From positions 62,001-126,000 of the forward strand of contig JOAA01000024.1 of NCBI GenBank assembly GCA_000720375.1: a DNA stretch of 64,000 bases. Direction: 5' to 3'. Below the pieces are notes generated by a model. The model worked only from the letters and a program-made list of their open reading frames with translations. It did no database searches and was not told the origin of the DNA. This DNA comes from Rhodococcus rhodnii. Lineage in GTDB: Bacteria; Actinomycetota; Actinomycetes; Mycobacteriales; Pseudonocardiaceae. Both the position numbers and the translations under genes were made by a program. Positions 1-7,570 of this stretch are shown here, piece by piece (the first letter of the stretch is position 1; the number at the start of each line of letters is the position of its first letter).

Positions 1-73
1 CCAGCGCGGGGCGGTGCGGATGCCGCTGGGCCACCTCGGCGACCAGCTGCTCGACTCTGGCCGCGGTGGTCAT
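1..73 (-). CDS. N-terminal fragment of a probable AMP-binding (acyl/aryl-CoA ligase) enzyme
   Basis: An ATG at 73 on the minus strand overlaps the stop of the flavin oxidoreductase gene (ATGA) and opens a frame that runs off the window. The 24 visible residues begin MTTAARVEQLVAEVAQRHPH and continue RPAL. A pattern of LV..VA..HP.RPAL is the usual opening of ATP-dependent acyl-CoA synthetases and NRPS adenylation domains. No catalytic motif is in view, so the family call is an inference from the N-terminus and from its place as the last visible gene of a tightly coupled operon. Confidence 0.5.
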   Translation of the reverse strand, partial: MTTAARVEQLVAEVAQRHPHRPAL

Positions 74-1131
74 GCCGACCTCAGACTGGGCAGCACTTCC
101 CGGCCGATCAGCCGAACACTGCGCAGCGCTTCTTCGTGCGTGACGTCACCGAACCGGACCTGCAGGCTCACTTCCGCGCCCGGGTAGAGCTCGCCGATCC
201 GGAGCATCGCCTTGGTCACTTCGTCGACGTCGCCGACGACCACGTTGCCCGCGTCGAGCAGATCGGTGAAGGTCGTGCGGCGGGTGGCCTCCTCCATCTT
301 CTCGTAGCCGGGGTACTGGTCGGACTTGACGCCGCGCCAAGACCCATACGCCTCAAGCTGTTTGGTCTTGTAGTGCTCGAAGTGCTCCTCGGCCCGCTGG
401 CGAGCCTCGGTGCCGGACTCGGCGACGTAGCAGTGGTAGCTGACGTGCACCCGGCCCTGCGGCGGATGTCCCGCCTCGACGCGTGCTGCGCGATGCACCT
501 CGAGCAGTTCGACAAGCCGCTGATGGCTGGCGACAATCGGGATGATCATCAGGTGGTATCCGCGTTCGCCCGCCCACTGGAACGACTCCGGGGACACCGT
601 CGCGGCCATGAAGACCGGCGGTCCCGGCTGCTGGACCGGCCGCGGGAGCATCCGTGGCAACGGACCGAACTGGTGGAACTTGCCTTCCCAGCGGAACTGC
701 TCGTCGTGCCACAGGCGTTCGACCGCGGTGACGCCCTCCTGCATCCGGTCCCGGCTTTCGGACATCGGGATGTCGAACGCGGCGAACTCCGAAGGCAGGA
801 AGGCACGCCCGAATCCCGCGTCGAGCCTGCCGCCGGAGATGTTGTCCAGCACGGACAACGACGACGCGAGTTTCACCGGGTGCTGGAACGCGGGCACGAC
901 GGCCCCGGTGACCAGCCGGACGTTGCGGGTGCGGGCCGCGACCGCGGTCAGGAACACGACCGGGTCAGGGCTGTAGCCGCCCCACTCGTGGAAGTGGTGC
1001 TCCACCGCCTTGACGTGACTGAAGCCCAGGTCGTCCGCGACTTCGCACAGTTCGAGGCACTCGGCGTAGAACCGGTCGGCGGGCATCTCGTCCGGGCCGA
1101 GGGTGGGCAAGAAGTTCAGACCGGCCAACAT
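70..1131 (-). CDS. LLM-class flavin-dependent oxidoreductase (luciferase-like monooxygenase)
   Basis: 353 residues, the full length of the bacterial-luciferase-like family: a single TIM-barrel domain that uses FMNH2 or F420 from a separate reductase to oxidise a small substrate. Family signatures are EHHF near residue 45, TGAVVPAFQHP near 75 and LDNISGGRLDAGFGR near 97. The start ATG overlaps the stop of the upstream aldolase gene (ATGA) and its own stop overlaps the next start, so it is translated as part of the 3.4-0 kb operon. The substrate is unknown; the neighbours suggest a small-molecule pathway that also uses an aldolase-type lyase and an adenylating enzyme. Confidence 0.9.
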   Translation of the reverse strand: MLAGLNFLPTLGPDEMPADRFYAECLELCEVADDLGFSHVKAVEHHFHEWGGYSPDPVVFLTAVAARTRNVRLVTGAVVPAFQHPVKLASSLSVLDNISGGRLDAGFGRAFLPSEFAAFDIPMSESRDRMQEGVTAVERLWHDEQFRWEGKFHQFGPLPRMLPRPVQQPGPPVFMAATVSPESFQWAGERGYHLMIIPIVASHQRLVELLEVHRAARVEAGHPPQGRVHVSYHCYVAESGTEARQRAEEHFEHYKTKQLEAYGSWRGVKSDQYPGYEKMEEATRRTTFTDLLDAGNVVVGDVDEVTKAMLRIGELYPGAEVSLQVRFGDVTHEEALRSVRLIGREVLPSLRSA

Positions 1132-1862
1132 CAGCGCCGCCTCATCACTGTGGAGCGGTAAAGGTTGCGGAACTGCAGTTCGGCGTACTCGAGCCCGGCC
1201 AGCGTCTCCGCGGTCGGCTGGGCGATCTCGTGCGGGATCACAATCGGCTTCCCGGCCGCCTCAGCCAGCAGTTGCACCTGCGCGGCACGTTCCATCACGA
1301 CGAAGAGCCACGCCGCTTCCGCGACGGAGCGGCCACCGGTCAGGAAGCCGTGATTCTGCAGGATCACAGCGGTGCCCGCGCCCATGGTGGCGACGACTTC
1401 CTTGCCCTCCTGGCGGTCGTTCACCAAACCGTCGTACTGGGCGTAGACCGCGTGGCGGCCATACAGCGCGCAGGCGTCCTGTGTGATGGGGTCCAGCACG
1501 CGGCCCAGCGAGGACCATGCCTTGCCGTACAACGAATGTGTGTGAGCGAACGCGGCCAGGTCCGGGCGCGCCCGGTGCAGCTCACCGTGCAGCGGATCGA
1601 CCGACGGGTTCATCGCGCCGCGACCGGCGAGCACAGTGCCCTGCGGGCCGATGTAGAGCAGGTCACGTACCCGTACCTCGTGGAAGTCCAGGCCGAACGG
1701 GTTGACCCAGTAGCAATCCGGGTTGTCCGGGTCGGTGACGCTGATGTGGCCCGCGATCCCCTCGCCGTAGCCCAGCAGCGCGAACAGCTGGATGGCCTCG
1801 ATCAGTTCTTCCTTGACCTCTTCGCGCCGAACGCTTGCCTCGTCGGCCAGCACCTCATCCAC
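1131..1862 (-). CDS. Class II aldolase/adducin family protein
   Basis: 243 residues when started at the GTG at 1862, which has a GAGGAGGTG ribosome binding site seven bases upstream and overlaps the stop of the preceding gene by eight bases. An upstream ATG would overlap that gene by 44 bases. The zinc-site pattern of the family is present: AGHIS near residue 34, AHTHSLYG near 105 and QNHGF near 165. Members are Zn-dependent lyases or decarboxylases acting on hydroxy-keto acids or sugar phosphates (fuculose-phosphate aldolase fold). The substrate here cannot be read from sequence. It is translationally coupled on both sides within the operon. Confidence 0.88.
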   Translation of the reverse strand: MDEVLADEASVRREEVKEELIEAIQLFALLGYGEGIAGHISVTDPDNPDCYWVNPFGLDFHEVRVRDLLYIGPQGTVLAGRGAMNPSVDPLHGELHRARPDLAAFAHTHSLYGKAWSSLGRVLDPITQDACALYGRHAVYAQYDGLVNDRQEGKEVVATMGAGTAVILQNHGFLTGGRSVAEAAWLFVVMERAAQVQLLAEAAGKPIVIPHEIAQPTAETLAGLEYAELQFRNLYRSTVMRRR

Positions 1863-3219
1863 GGTCGCGCACCTCCTCTTCGGTCGCGTCGTACACACAG
1901 CGGAAGCCGACCTCGTTGTGCCGGTCGGTGAGCAGGTCCTTGCCGCGGTAGAACGTGGTCAGGCACACCGGCGGCGAGGTCCATGTGCCGCCGCGCAGCA
2001 CGTGGAACGCCTCCGGCCGGTTCATGAACTCACTGCCCTTGCGCCCCTTGAAGAACGGCGCCATGTCGGCTCGGGTGAAGAAGTTGGTCCTGGTCAGTTC
2101 CCAGACGTTGCCCGCCATGTTCAGGGCACCGTAAGGACTTGCGCCGCTTTGGTTGGAGTCCGCGGCGACAACGGGATGCCGTGGCCACTCCAGGCTTGTC
2201 CGGGTGAGCAGGTCCTCCAGCTCAGCCAGATCCGTCAAACCGTCGATCTCGTAGGCGGACAGCACGGACTGCGCTTTCGACGCGTCCCAAGTGTTTCCCC
2301 ACGGGTACGCGCGGCCATCTGTGCCTCGCGCCGCCTTCTCCCACTCGTCCTCGGAGGGAAGCCTGCCGCCGGCCCACCGCGCGAACGCCCATGCGTCATA
2401 CCAGTCCACGCCGACAACGGGATACGCGGGATCGTTGAACCGCGGGTCGCGCCAGTGCGCGGGCGTGTAGTCCTTGCCCTCGGGCTCGTCCGGGTGCGCG
2501 AACTCCTTGCTTCCCATGGCTTCTGCCAGGAATTCCGCGTAACGCGCGTTCGTGACCGTCGTCCGGTCGATGTGGAAGGCGCGCAGTTCGACCACGCGCA
2601 GCGGGTTGTCCGTGTTGTCCATCTGGAACGGTCCGATGACGTCCACGTTCGCGCCCGCGATGAACGGCCCGCCCGGAACCAGGACAGCGTCGCGCAGGTC
2701 CCGTTCCCGGCGCGCTGCCGCGATACTGGCGTGCTTGTCGGCGAAGTGTTCGTCTTCCATCTGGCGCAACTGCTCCGGGTCACGGCTGCCGAAGTAGTTC
2801 CACAACGCCTGCTTGGTGAACGCCGCGCCGCACCCGACGGGCTTGCGCGCGTACGCCGGGCGGCTGAAGTTACTGGGCCAGCCGGAAATGCGGATCATGT
2901 GCTCGACGGCCTCGGGCAACCGGCCTTCGCCCGCGGTTTTGATGGCGGTGAACGCCACCCAGTCGACGTCGTCGTGTGTGGCCTCGCTGATCGCCTCACG
3001 GGCGGCAGCCGAACCGGTGAACCGGGCGCCCAGCGTCTGCACCGCGATCCGCCGTACGTTCCAGTCGGGATGCTCGGCGGTCCAGGCACACAGTGTTCGG
3101 ACAAGCTCGTCCGAGTCGGGCGACTCGTCCAGCGCCTTCTCCAGGCCGTGCAGCCGGTCGGCGTAATCCTGATCTCCAAGGTCCCGCAGGACCGCACCAT
3201 TCACCAAGTCTTCGAACAC
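1855..3219 (-). CDS. HEAT-repeat + formylglycine-generating-enzyme-fold (SUMF1/EgtB-type) protein
   Basis: 454 residues from the GTG at 3219 (GGGGAGC six bases upstream; the longer frame has no better start). Residues ~20-115 form alpha-helical HEAT-like repeats (HPDWNVRRIAVQTLG, DDVDWVAFTAIKTAG). Residues ~180-445 are a complete FGE-sulfatase/C-type-lectin fold with VPGGPFIAG, PSEDEWEKAARG, YPWGN, NMAGNVWELT and a C-terminal GFRC. FGE itself uses a closely spaced Cys pair in its GGSY..C....C segment; here the segment is GGTWTSPPVCLTTFYRG with only one Cys, and the His triad of EgtB is not seen. It is therefore probably neither a standard FGE nor a sulfoxide synthase. First large gene after the 19-residue peptide and coupled to the aldolase. 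Confidence 0.85.
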   Translation of the reverse strand: MFEDLVNGAVLRDLGDQDYADRLHGLEKALDESPDSDELVRTLCAWTAEHPDWNVRRIAVQTLGARFTGSAAAREAISEATHDDVDWVAFTAIKTAGEGRLPEAVEHMIRISGWPSNFSRPAYARKPVGCGAAFTKQALWNYFGSRDPEQLRQMEDEHFADKHASIAAARRERDLRDAVLVPGGPFIAGANVDVIGPFQMDNTDNPLRVVELRAFHIDRTTVTNARYAEFLAEAMGSKEFAHPDEPEGKDYTPAHWRDPRFNDPAYPVVGVDWYDAWAFARWAGGRLPSEDEWEKAARGTDGRAYPWGNTWDASKAQSVLSAYEIDGLTDLAELEDLLTRTSLEWPRHPVVAADSNQSGASPYGALNMAGNVWELTRTNFFTRADMAPFFKGRKGSEFMNRPEAFHVLRGGTWTSPPVCLTTFYRGKDLLTDRHNEVGFRCVYDATEEEVRDRG

Positions 3220-3294
3220 ATGCGCTCCCCGGCACCGTGGTGGGCTTCGGTGCCGAATGGCGTGAGCCACCCGGCACCTTCTCGCTTTATCCGA

Positions 3295-3354
3295 TTACCA
3301 CTTCGTCGCGACTTCGCCCGCCTCGCGGGAGCCAATGAACTCCTCGTTCGACAT
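3295..3354 (-). CDS. 19-residue peptide, first gene of the FGE-like operon
   Basis: ATG at 3354 to TAA at 3297-3295 encodes MSNEEFIGSREAGEVATKW. The start is preceded by CGGAGGGAGGAAATC, one of the strongest ribosome binding sites in the window, at ideal spacing. The stop lies 75 bases before the GTG of the FGE-fold gene on the same strand. The peptide is acidic, lacks Cys, and ends in Lys-Trp. Short stand-alone peptides ahead of modifying enzymes occur as precursors (PqqA and MftA are known examples); a translated leader controlling the operon is the alternative. The function is unknown and the precursor idea is inference. Confidence 0.55.
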   Translation of the reverse strand: MSNEEFIGSREAGEVATKW

Positions 3355-3383
3355 GATTTCCTCCCTCCGTTGATCCACTTTCC

Positions 3384-3461
3384 AGCCACGGCATGCGTGG
3401 CTGACCGAGGGATGCCGTATGTGCGCACATCCGTGGGCGCACAGGCATCAGCGCGATGCCT
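3384..3461. promoter_or_regulatory. Promoter region of the peptide operon with two perfect inverted repeats
   Basis: Between the GAF regulator stop (3580) and the peptide start (3354) lie two perfect seven-base inverted repeats: AGCCACG/CGTGGCT at 3384-3402 (five-base loop) and AGGCATC/GATGCCT at 3443-3461 (five-base loop). No poly-T follows, so they look more like operators or RNA hairpins than terminators. The adjacent GAF regulator is the obvious candidate ligand-responsive controller, by position only. Confidence 0.4.
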
Positions 3462-3579
3462 CGCTCAATCGATGAGCCGGAAACCAGGCAACGTAACGAT
3501 TCCTTGAACACTTGATAGTCAACCGCGTGATGGCGAGAAAGGGTTGCATGGGGGTTGCAGCCCGATGGGGCAGTCGTGG

Positions 3580-4869
3580 TCACGCCAGCCTCCCCAGCGC
3601 CGCAGCGGATCCACGCATCGTCAACACCCCTGGCGCGGTGGAGTTCGGCAGCAGGGCCGAAACATCGTCTGGCTTGTCGCAGACGACCTCGAGCCAGTGC
3701 GGGAACCGGTAAGGCCGGTGGTCGATCAGGCTGCTGCCCAGCTTCCGGCGCAGCCGCGAGAGTTCAGCACGCACCGCCACGGTGTGCGCGGTGTCGCCGA
3801 ACAGATCGACGGACAAGTCGGCCGCGCTGCGCCCTTCCCTGTGCCATGCCAGAAGCATCAGGATCTCGGCGTGGCGGGGGCCCAACGGGATCCGCCGCAT
3901 GCCTGCCTGGGTGACCACCGTGACGGTCGGTTCATCGTGAAAGTCGAGTACCAAGCTGGTCGACGCGGTGGGCTCGCTCTCGTCGACCCGGATGAGCCAG
4001 CCGTCGAAGAACGGTTCTCGTTGGCACCAACCGATCGGCGGAACGTGTTCCACGGTGTCGCTGCGCCGCTGGGGAAGCAGCACCCTGGCAGGCGGCCGCA
4101 TCTCGATTCCCGCGGCCACCCATCCGTTCCGGTCGACGACCAACGCCGGACCGCCTATCCGGGCGAGCACGGGCGCCGCGACAGTCCGGAGTTGTTCCAA
4201 CGCCGAACCATGTGCCGTGGTCAGCTCGTTCTCAGCGAGTCTCGCCACCGAGGTGACGAGCGCGAGCGTGCTCGGATGGCTTGTCAGTGCTGGGCCGTTG
4301 ACGCCCACGACGCCCAACAGCCGACCGTCCACCGGATCGTGCACCGGTGACGCGGTGCCGACCCACGAGTGGTTGGTACGTACGAAGTGCTCGGCGCCGA
4401 AGACCTGCACCGGGTGCCCGACGACGAGGGCGGTCCCGATGGCGTTGGTACCAGCGCCGGCCTCATCCCATTGGGCCCCTTCGACAAGGCCGATCTCGTC
4501 TGCCTTCGACACGACCGCGGTGGTGCCTTCCCGCCAGAGCAGCCTGCCTTCCGCGTCGGTGATCACCATGATGTGCACGCCGTCGTCGGCGAACGACACC
4601 AGGTGGTCGCGCAGGTTGTCCACGATCTGTGCGAGTTTTGTCTCGCGTCGTCGCCGCTCGACCTCGTAGGAGGGTTCCGGGTCGGGCCCACGGCCGCGGT
4701 ACGGGTCGACCCCGTGGCGGACAGCCCGTTCCCACGACTGGGCGATCAGCGGCCGTACTCCAGCCGGTGGCTTGCCTTCGACAATAGTCGCTTGCCATTT
4801 CCGGACTGCTGACAGCGCCTTCCGCCGGACATCAGTCCCGGCCGGGACAGCGCATTCGAGGCGGGCCAA
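3580..4869 (-). CDS. GAF-domain transcriptional regulator (AcoR-like, actinobacterial type)
   Basis: 429 residues. Residues ~60-220 form the AcoR-type sensor: YEVERRRRETKL, then a GAF domain with DEAGAGTNAIGTAL and FVRTNHSWVGTASPVHDP. The C-terminus (~335-390) is a winged-helix-like segment ending AVRAELSRLRRKLG. It has no sigma-54 AAA domain, as usual for actinobacterial members of this group. It lies upstream of and in the same direction as the peptide/FGE/aldolase/flavin operon and probably senses a small effector to control it. The start is a TTG at 4869 without a clear ribosome binding site, so the N-terminus is uncertain. Confidence 0.85.
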   Translation of the reverse strand: MARLECAVPAGTDVRRKALSAVRKWQATIVEGKPPAGVRPLIAQSWERAVRHGVDPYRGRGPDPEPSYEVERRRRETKLAQIVDNLRDHLVSFADDGVHIMVITDAEGRLLWREGTTAVVSKADEIGLVEGAQWDEAGAGTNAIGTALVVGHPVQVFGAEHFVRTNHSWVGTASPVHDPVDGRLLGVVGVNGPALTSHPSTLALVTSVARLAENELTTAHGSALEQLRTVAAPVLARIGGPALVVDRNGWVAAGIEMRPPARVLLPQRRSDTVEHVPPIGWCQREPFFDGWLIRVDESEPTASTSLVLDFHDEPTVTVVTQAGMRRIPLGPRHAEILMLLAWHREGRSAADLSVDLFGDTAHTVAVRAELSRLRRKLGSSLIDHRPYRFPHWLEVVCDKPDDVSALLPNSTAPGVLTMRGSAAALGRLA

Positions 4870-5533
4870 CTCACAACGCCGGGAAAACGGTGACAGGACA
4901 CATCATGATCGCCCCCCAAAGGTCGGTGTTGATCAATGAAGCGCAGCCGACCGGAGGGAATTTACGACACGGCACTAGAATGGCGCTCGAATGACGGTGT
5001 AGTTGCCTCTTTTATGGACGTGATGGAGGTCGAACGCGTCTTCGAGATACGCTCGTCGGACGTGTCGGCCGAACGTCATGGGATGTTCGGGCCATTGCCG
5101 GTTCAACTGCGGAAAATCTCCACTCGAACAAACCAGCACCCGGGCAAGGAATGCGACTGGAAACGCGCCCAGCGCAACAGTCGCCGATACCGGGCCGGCT
5201 GACCGCCCGCACCTGTTGACACTGACGGCGACAACACGGACACGGACAGCCACTGGCCGAACTCCGCTCGCAGCGTCCAAGACCGGATTGGCCTGCGCCA
5301 ATTGAGAGCGCTCTCTGAAAAAGACCGCCGTGCGCGTCCGACTCGTCGACACGCGGTAATCGAAGTCCCCCAACGGGCTCAGGCTGCCGCAAAAGGTGCA
5401 AGTCGCCTGATCCGTTATGTAATGGGCCAACTACGCATAGCACGTCCACTCACTCTCGACTGCCCCTAGAGGACCCCCGACGACGCTCGCTAGGGGTTCG
5501 CAGGGGTTAAAGCAGCTGGGAGGAGCACGTTAG
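4870..5533. other. Intergenic region between divergent regulators; no convincing gene
   Basis: About 660 bases between the divergent GAF and ParB-like regulator genes. Open frames here (for example 4936-5202 plus and 4975-5430 minus) have no family features or credible ribosome binding sites. It must carry both promoters. An inverted repeat CCCCTAG (5463-5469) / CTAGGGG (5490-5496), 20 bases apart, sits just upstream of the ParB-like gene and is a candidate operator. Confidence 0.5.
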
Positions 5534-5563
5534 ATGACGCACAAAACCGGGGGGCTTCCTTGA
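5534..5563 (+). CDS. Nine-residue leader peptide overlapping the ParB-like gene
   Basis: ATG at 5534, preceded by GGGAGGAG at 5518-5525, encodes MTHKTGGLP and stops at TGA 5561-5563. The stop overlaps the TTG start of the regulator (TTGA). The good ribosome binding site belongs to this leader rather than to the TTG, so the regulator is probably translated by coupling. Visible in sequence; no proof of function. Confidence 0.4.
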   Translation: MTHKTGGLP

Positions 5564-6633
5564 CCGCGGATGGCCTCAACTCCGTCGCGCCGGACGACGA
5601 CGAATTCGATGTGAGAAAGTTCGAGGAACTGCCGGCTCGGAACGTACCGATCAGCGCGCTGTCGCCTGGTCTGTTCCTGCGCCAGAGCGGAACCAACGCC
5701 GCTCACGTTCAGCTGCTCAATGAAGCCTCGGGTTCTTCGGAGCTGCCGCCTATTCTCGTCCAGCAGGACGGCTGTCGCGTCATTGACGGACTGCACAGGC
5801 TGGAGGCGGCCAAACTCCGCGGCGACACAATCATAAGGGCGCGTTTTCTCGACTGCACAGATTCCGAAGCACTGGTTCTTGCCATGAAGGCGAACAGCGC
5901 GCATGGGCTGCCGCTGTCGAACGCCGATCGTGTCTCCGGAGCCAAACGGGTCCTGACCGCCCATCCCGACTGGTCCGACCGCGCCATCGCCAGCATCACC
6001 GGACTGAGCGCGAAGACGATCAAGTCGCTGCGCAGCCGGTCGGCTGCCGGAGCGCATCTGAGCACCAAACGTCTGGGCCGTGACGGGCGACGACGCCCGA
6101 TCACCGCCGGGGAGGGCAGGCGTCGAGCTGCCGAATACATCATGGCTCATCCGGACGCTCCGCTCAGGCAGGTCGCGTTGGAAGCCGACGTTTCGCTTGG
6201 CACGGCACACGATGTGAGTGCCCGGGTTCGCCGGGGCGCAAGCCCGGAGCGCAATGGGCACCGGGTTTCCGGTACACGTCCGGCTGCCGTGCGCCCGGCT
6301 GGCAGCGTCGCGGATGTCGTCACCGTTTCGCCTGGCGCCAACAACGACACTCCACTGTGGCGCAAGGACATTACCGACACACCGCTCACGTGGGCGGGTG
6401 TGGCGCCCAAGGTCGCCACGGATCCGACCGTTCGATACACCGAAGGCGGCAAGGAATTCCTGCGCTGGATGGCCCTGCACGCGAGCGATCCGGACGGGTG
6501 GCGGGCGTTTGTCAACGCCATTCCAGCACACTGGCTCAGCGTCCTCACGCCGATCGCCGACAGCATCGGCCGGGAGTGGAGCCAGTTCGCCGAGCAGCTC
6601 AAGCAAGCCGGAAGCGACGCACTGGGCGCTTAG
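5560..6633 (+). CDS. ParB/StrR-like DNA-binding regulator
   Basis: 357 residues from a TTG that overlaps the stop of a nine-residue leader. Residues ~25-110 form a ParB/Srx-type N-terminal domain (ALSPGLFLRQSG, PPILVQQDGCRVIDGLHRLEAA). A helix-turn-helix follows (DWSDRAIASITGLSAKTIKSLRS, ~135-160) and a second HTH-like stretch (LRQVALEADVSLGTAHDVS). The C-terminal third carries no recognised domain. The same domain pairing occurs in pathway activators of the StrR/NovG type, so it is likely a cluster regulator rather than a chromosome partition protein: there is no parA and it stands at the edge of a biosynthetic cluster. Confidence 0.8.
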   Translation: MTADGLNSVAPDDDEFDVRKFEELPARNVPISALSPGLFLRQSGTNAAHVQLLNEASGSSELPPILVQQDGCRVIDGLHRLEAAKLRGDTIIRARFLDCTDSEALVLAMKANSAHGLPLSNADRVSGAKRVLTAHPDWSDRAIASITGLSAKTIKSLRSRSAAGAHLSTKRLGRDGRRRPITAGEGRRRAAEYIMAHPDAPLRQVALEADVSLGTAHDVSARVRRGASPERNGHRVSGTRPAAVRPAGSVADVVTVSPGANNDTPLWRKDITDTPLTWAGVAPKVATDPTVRYTEGGKEFLRWMALHASDPDGWRAFVNAIPAHWLSVLTPIADSIGREWSQFAEQLKQAGSDALGA

Positions 6634-6656
6634 AAAACACTGGCGCTTAAAGCACT

Positions 6657-6697
6657 GAGCGCGGGGAAACGGCTACGAGAACCGTTTCCCCGCGCTC
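6657..6697. terminator. Bidirectional hairpin between convergent regulators
   Basis: A perfect 16-base-pair stem (6657-6672 with 6682-6697) and nine-base loop, between the convergent ParB-like and AraC-like genes. Confidence 0.8.
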
Positions 6698-6707
6698 ATT
6701 CCGGGGG

Positions 6708-7484
6708 TCAGGCAGGTGTGGGAATGGCAGGGCATCCGGCGACCGCCACGTCGGCGGGCTGTGGTTCCAGGTCAGGCAGTGCGAGCAGGATCGGCGGGTC
6801 GGCCAGCAGCTCGCGGCGCAGTCGCACCGCGGCGCTTGTGACGGTGTCCGCGGTGACCGTGACCGAATCACGCCGTCCGATCAGCGAAGTCCGGTGGGCC
6901 CTCGGAGCGGGCCCGATGCCGTCGGCGACCCCGACCGCGTGCACGTACCAGGTGCCTTCGGGGACATCCGTCAGGTAGTAGCAGGTCGGACGGCCACTTG
7001 GCACGTCGAGGATGAGCGCGGCGGCCGACGGGTACTGGACGATGGGTGTCGGGAAAGCACCCACGTACACGCGAGCGTTCCCGTAGCCCTCCGGCAGGCT
7101 GATCGTCCCGGCCACCGCGCCGCACCCGGCGCCCGGATTCGACTGGGGGCTGGGCAATCCGAGTTCCCCGGTCCGCGACCACCGGCGATACCGGCCGGGA
7201 GATACGCCGACGCTGGACGTGAAATAGTTCGTGAACGAGCCGAGGCTGTTGTACCCGACCGCGAACGATATCTCCGTCACGCTCGTCGAAGTGTGTGCCA
7301 GCAAACGCTTTGCCTGGTGGATGCGGATCGCGGCGAGGAATCGGCCGGGAGTGATCCCGGTCGTGCTGCGGAACAGGCGAGCGAAGTAGGAGCGACTCAG
7401 TGGATGCGCGATATCGCTGAGCGACAACGGTTCGCTGTAGCGCTCCCAGATGTATCCGATCGCCCGGTCAACTGCGTTCTCCAT
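6708..7484 (-). CDS. AraC-family transcriptional regulator with N-terminal DNA-binding domain
   Basis: 258 residues from the ATG at 7484 (GAGG five bases upstream; a GTG at 7490 is also possible). The two helix-turn-helices occupy residues ~1-105: LSLSDIAHPLSRSYFARLFR and VTEISFAVGYNSLGSFTNYF. The rest (~125-258) is an unassigned mostly beta-type segment (YLTDVPEGTWYVHAVGVAD). The order is reversed relative to typical AraC proteins, where the DNA-binding part is C-terminal. Whether it acts on the neighbouring acyltransferase operon, transcribed away from it, is a guess from position. Confidence 0.88.
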   Translation of the reverse strand: MENAVDRAIGYIWERYSEPLSLSDIAHPLSRSYFARLFRSTTGITPGRFLAAIRIHQAKRLLAHTSTSVTEISFAVGYNSLGSFTNYFTSSVGVSPGRYRRWSRTGELGLPSPQSNPGAGCGAVAGTISLPEGYGNARVYVGAFPTPIVQYPSAAALILDVPSGRPTCYYLTDVPEGTWYVHAVGVADGIGPAPRAHRTSLIGRRDSVTVTADTVTSAAVRLRRELLADPPILLALPDLEPQPADVAVAGCPAIPTPA

Positions 7485-7570
7485 AGGCACCTCACTGCGT
7501 GTCGATCCCGGCCATCAGGATCGCCACCAGCCGTCGCGGTGAGCTCGAGCAACGCTAGTGCCCGCCCGCA

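Noticed and set aside
3441..3461. Hairpins at 3.38-3.46 kb as a terminator for the GAF regulator
   Set aside because: No T-run follows either stem and they lie just before the peptide gene; an operator role is at least as likely, so they are listed as regulatory.
4975..5430. 151-residue minus-strand frame and an overlapping 88-residue plus-strand frame in the 4.9-5.5 kb gap
   Set aside because: No family features, no credible ribosome binding sites, odd composition; the interval reads as regulatory DNA between divergent genes.
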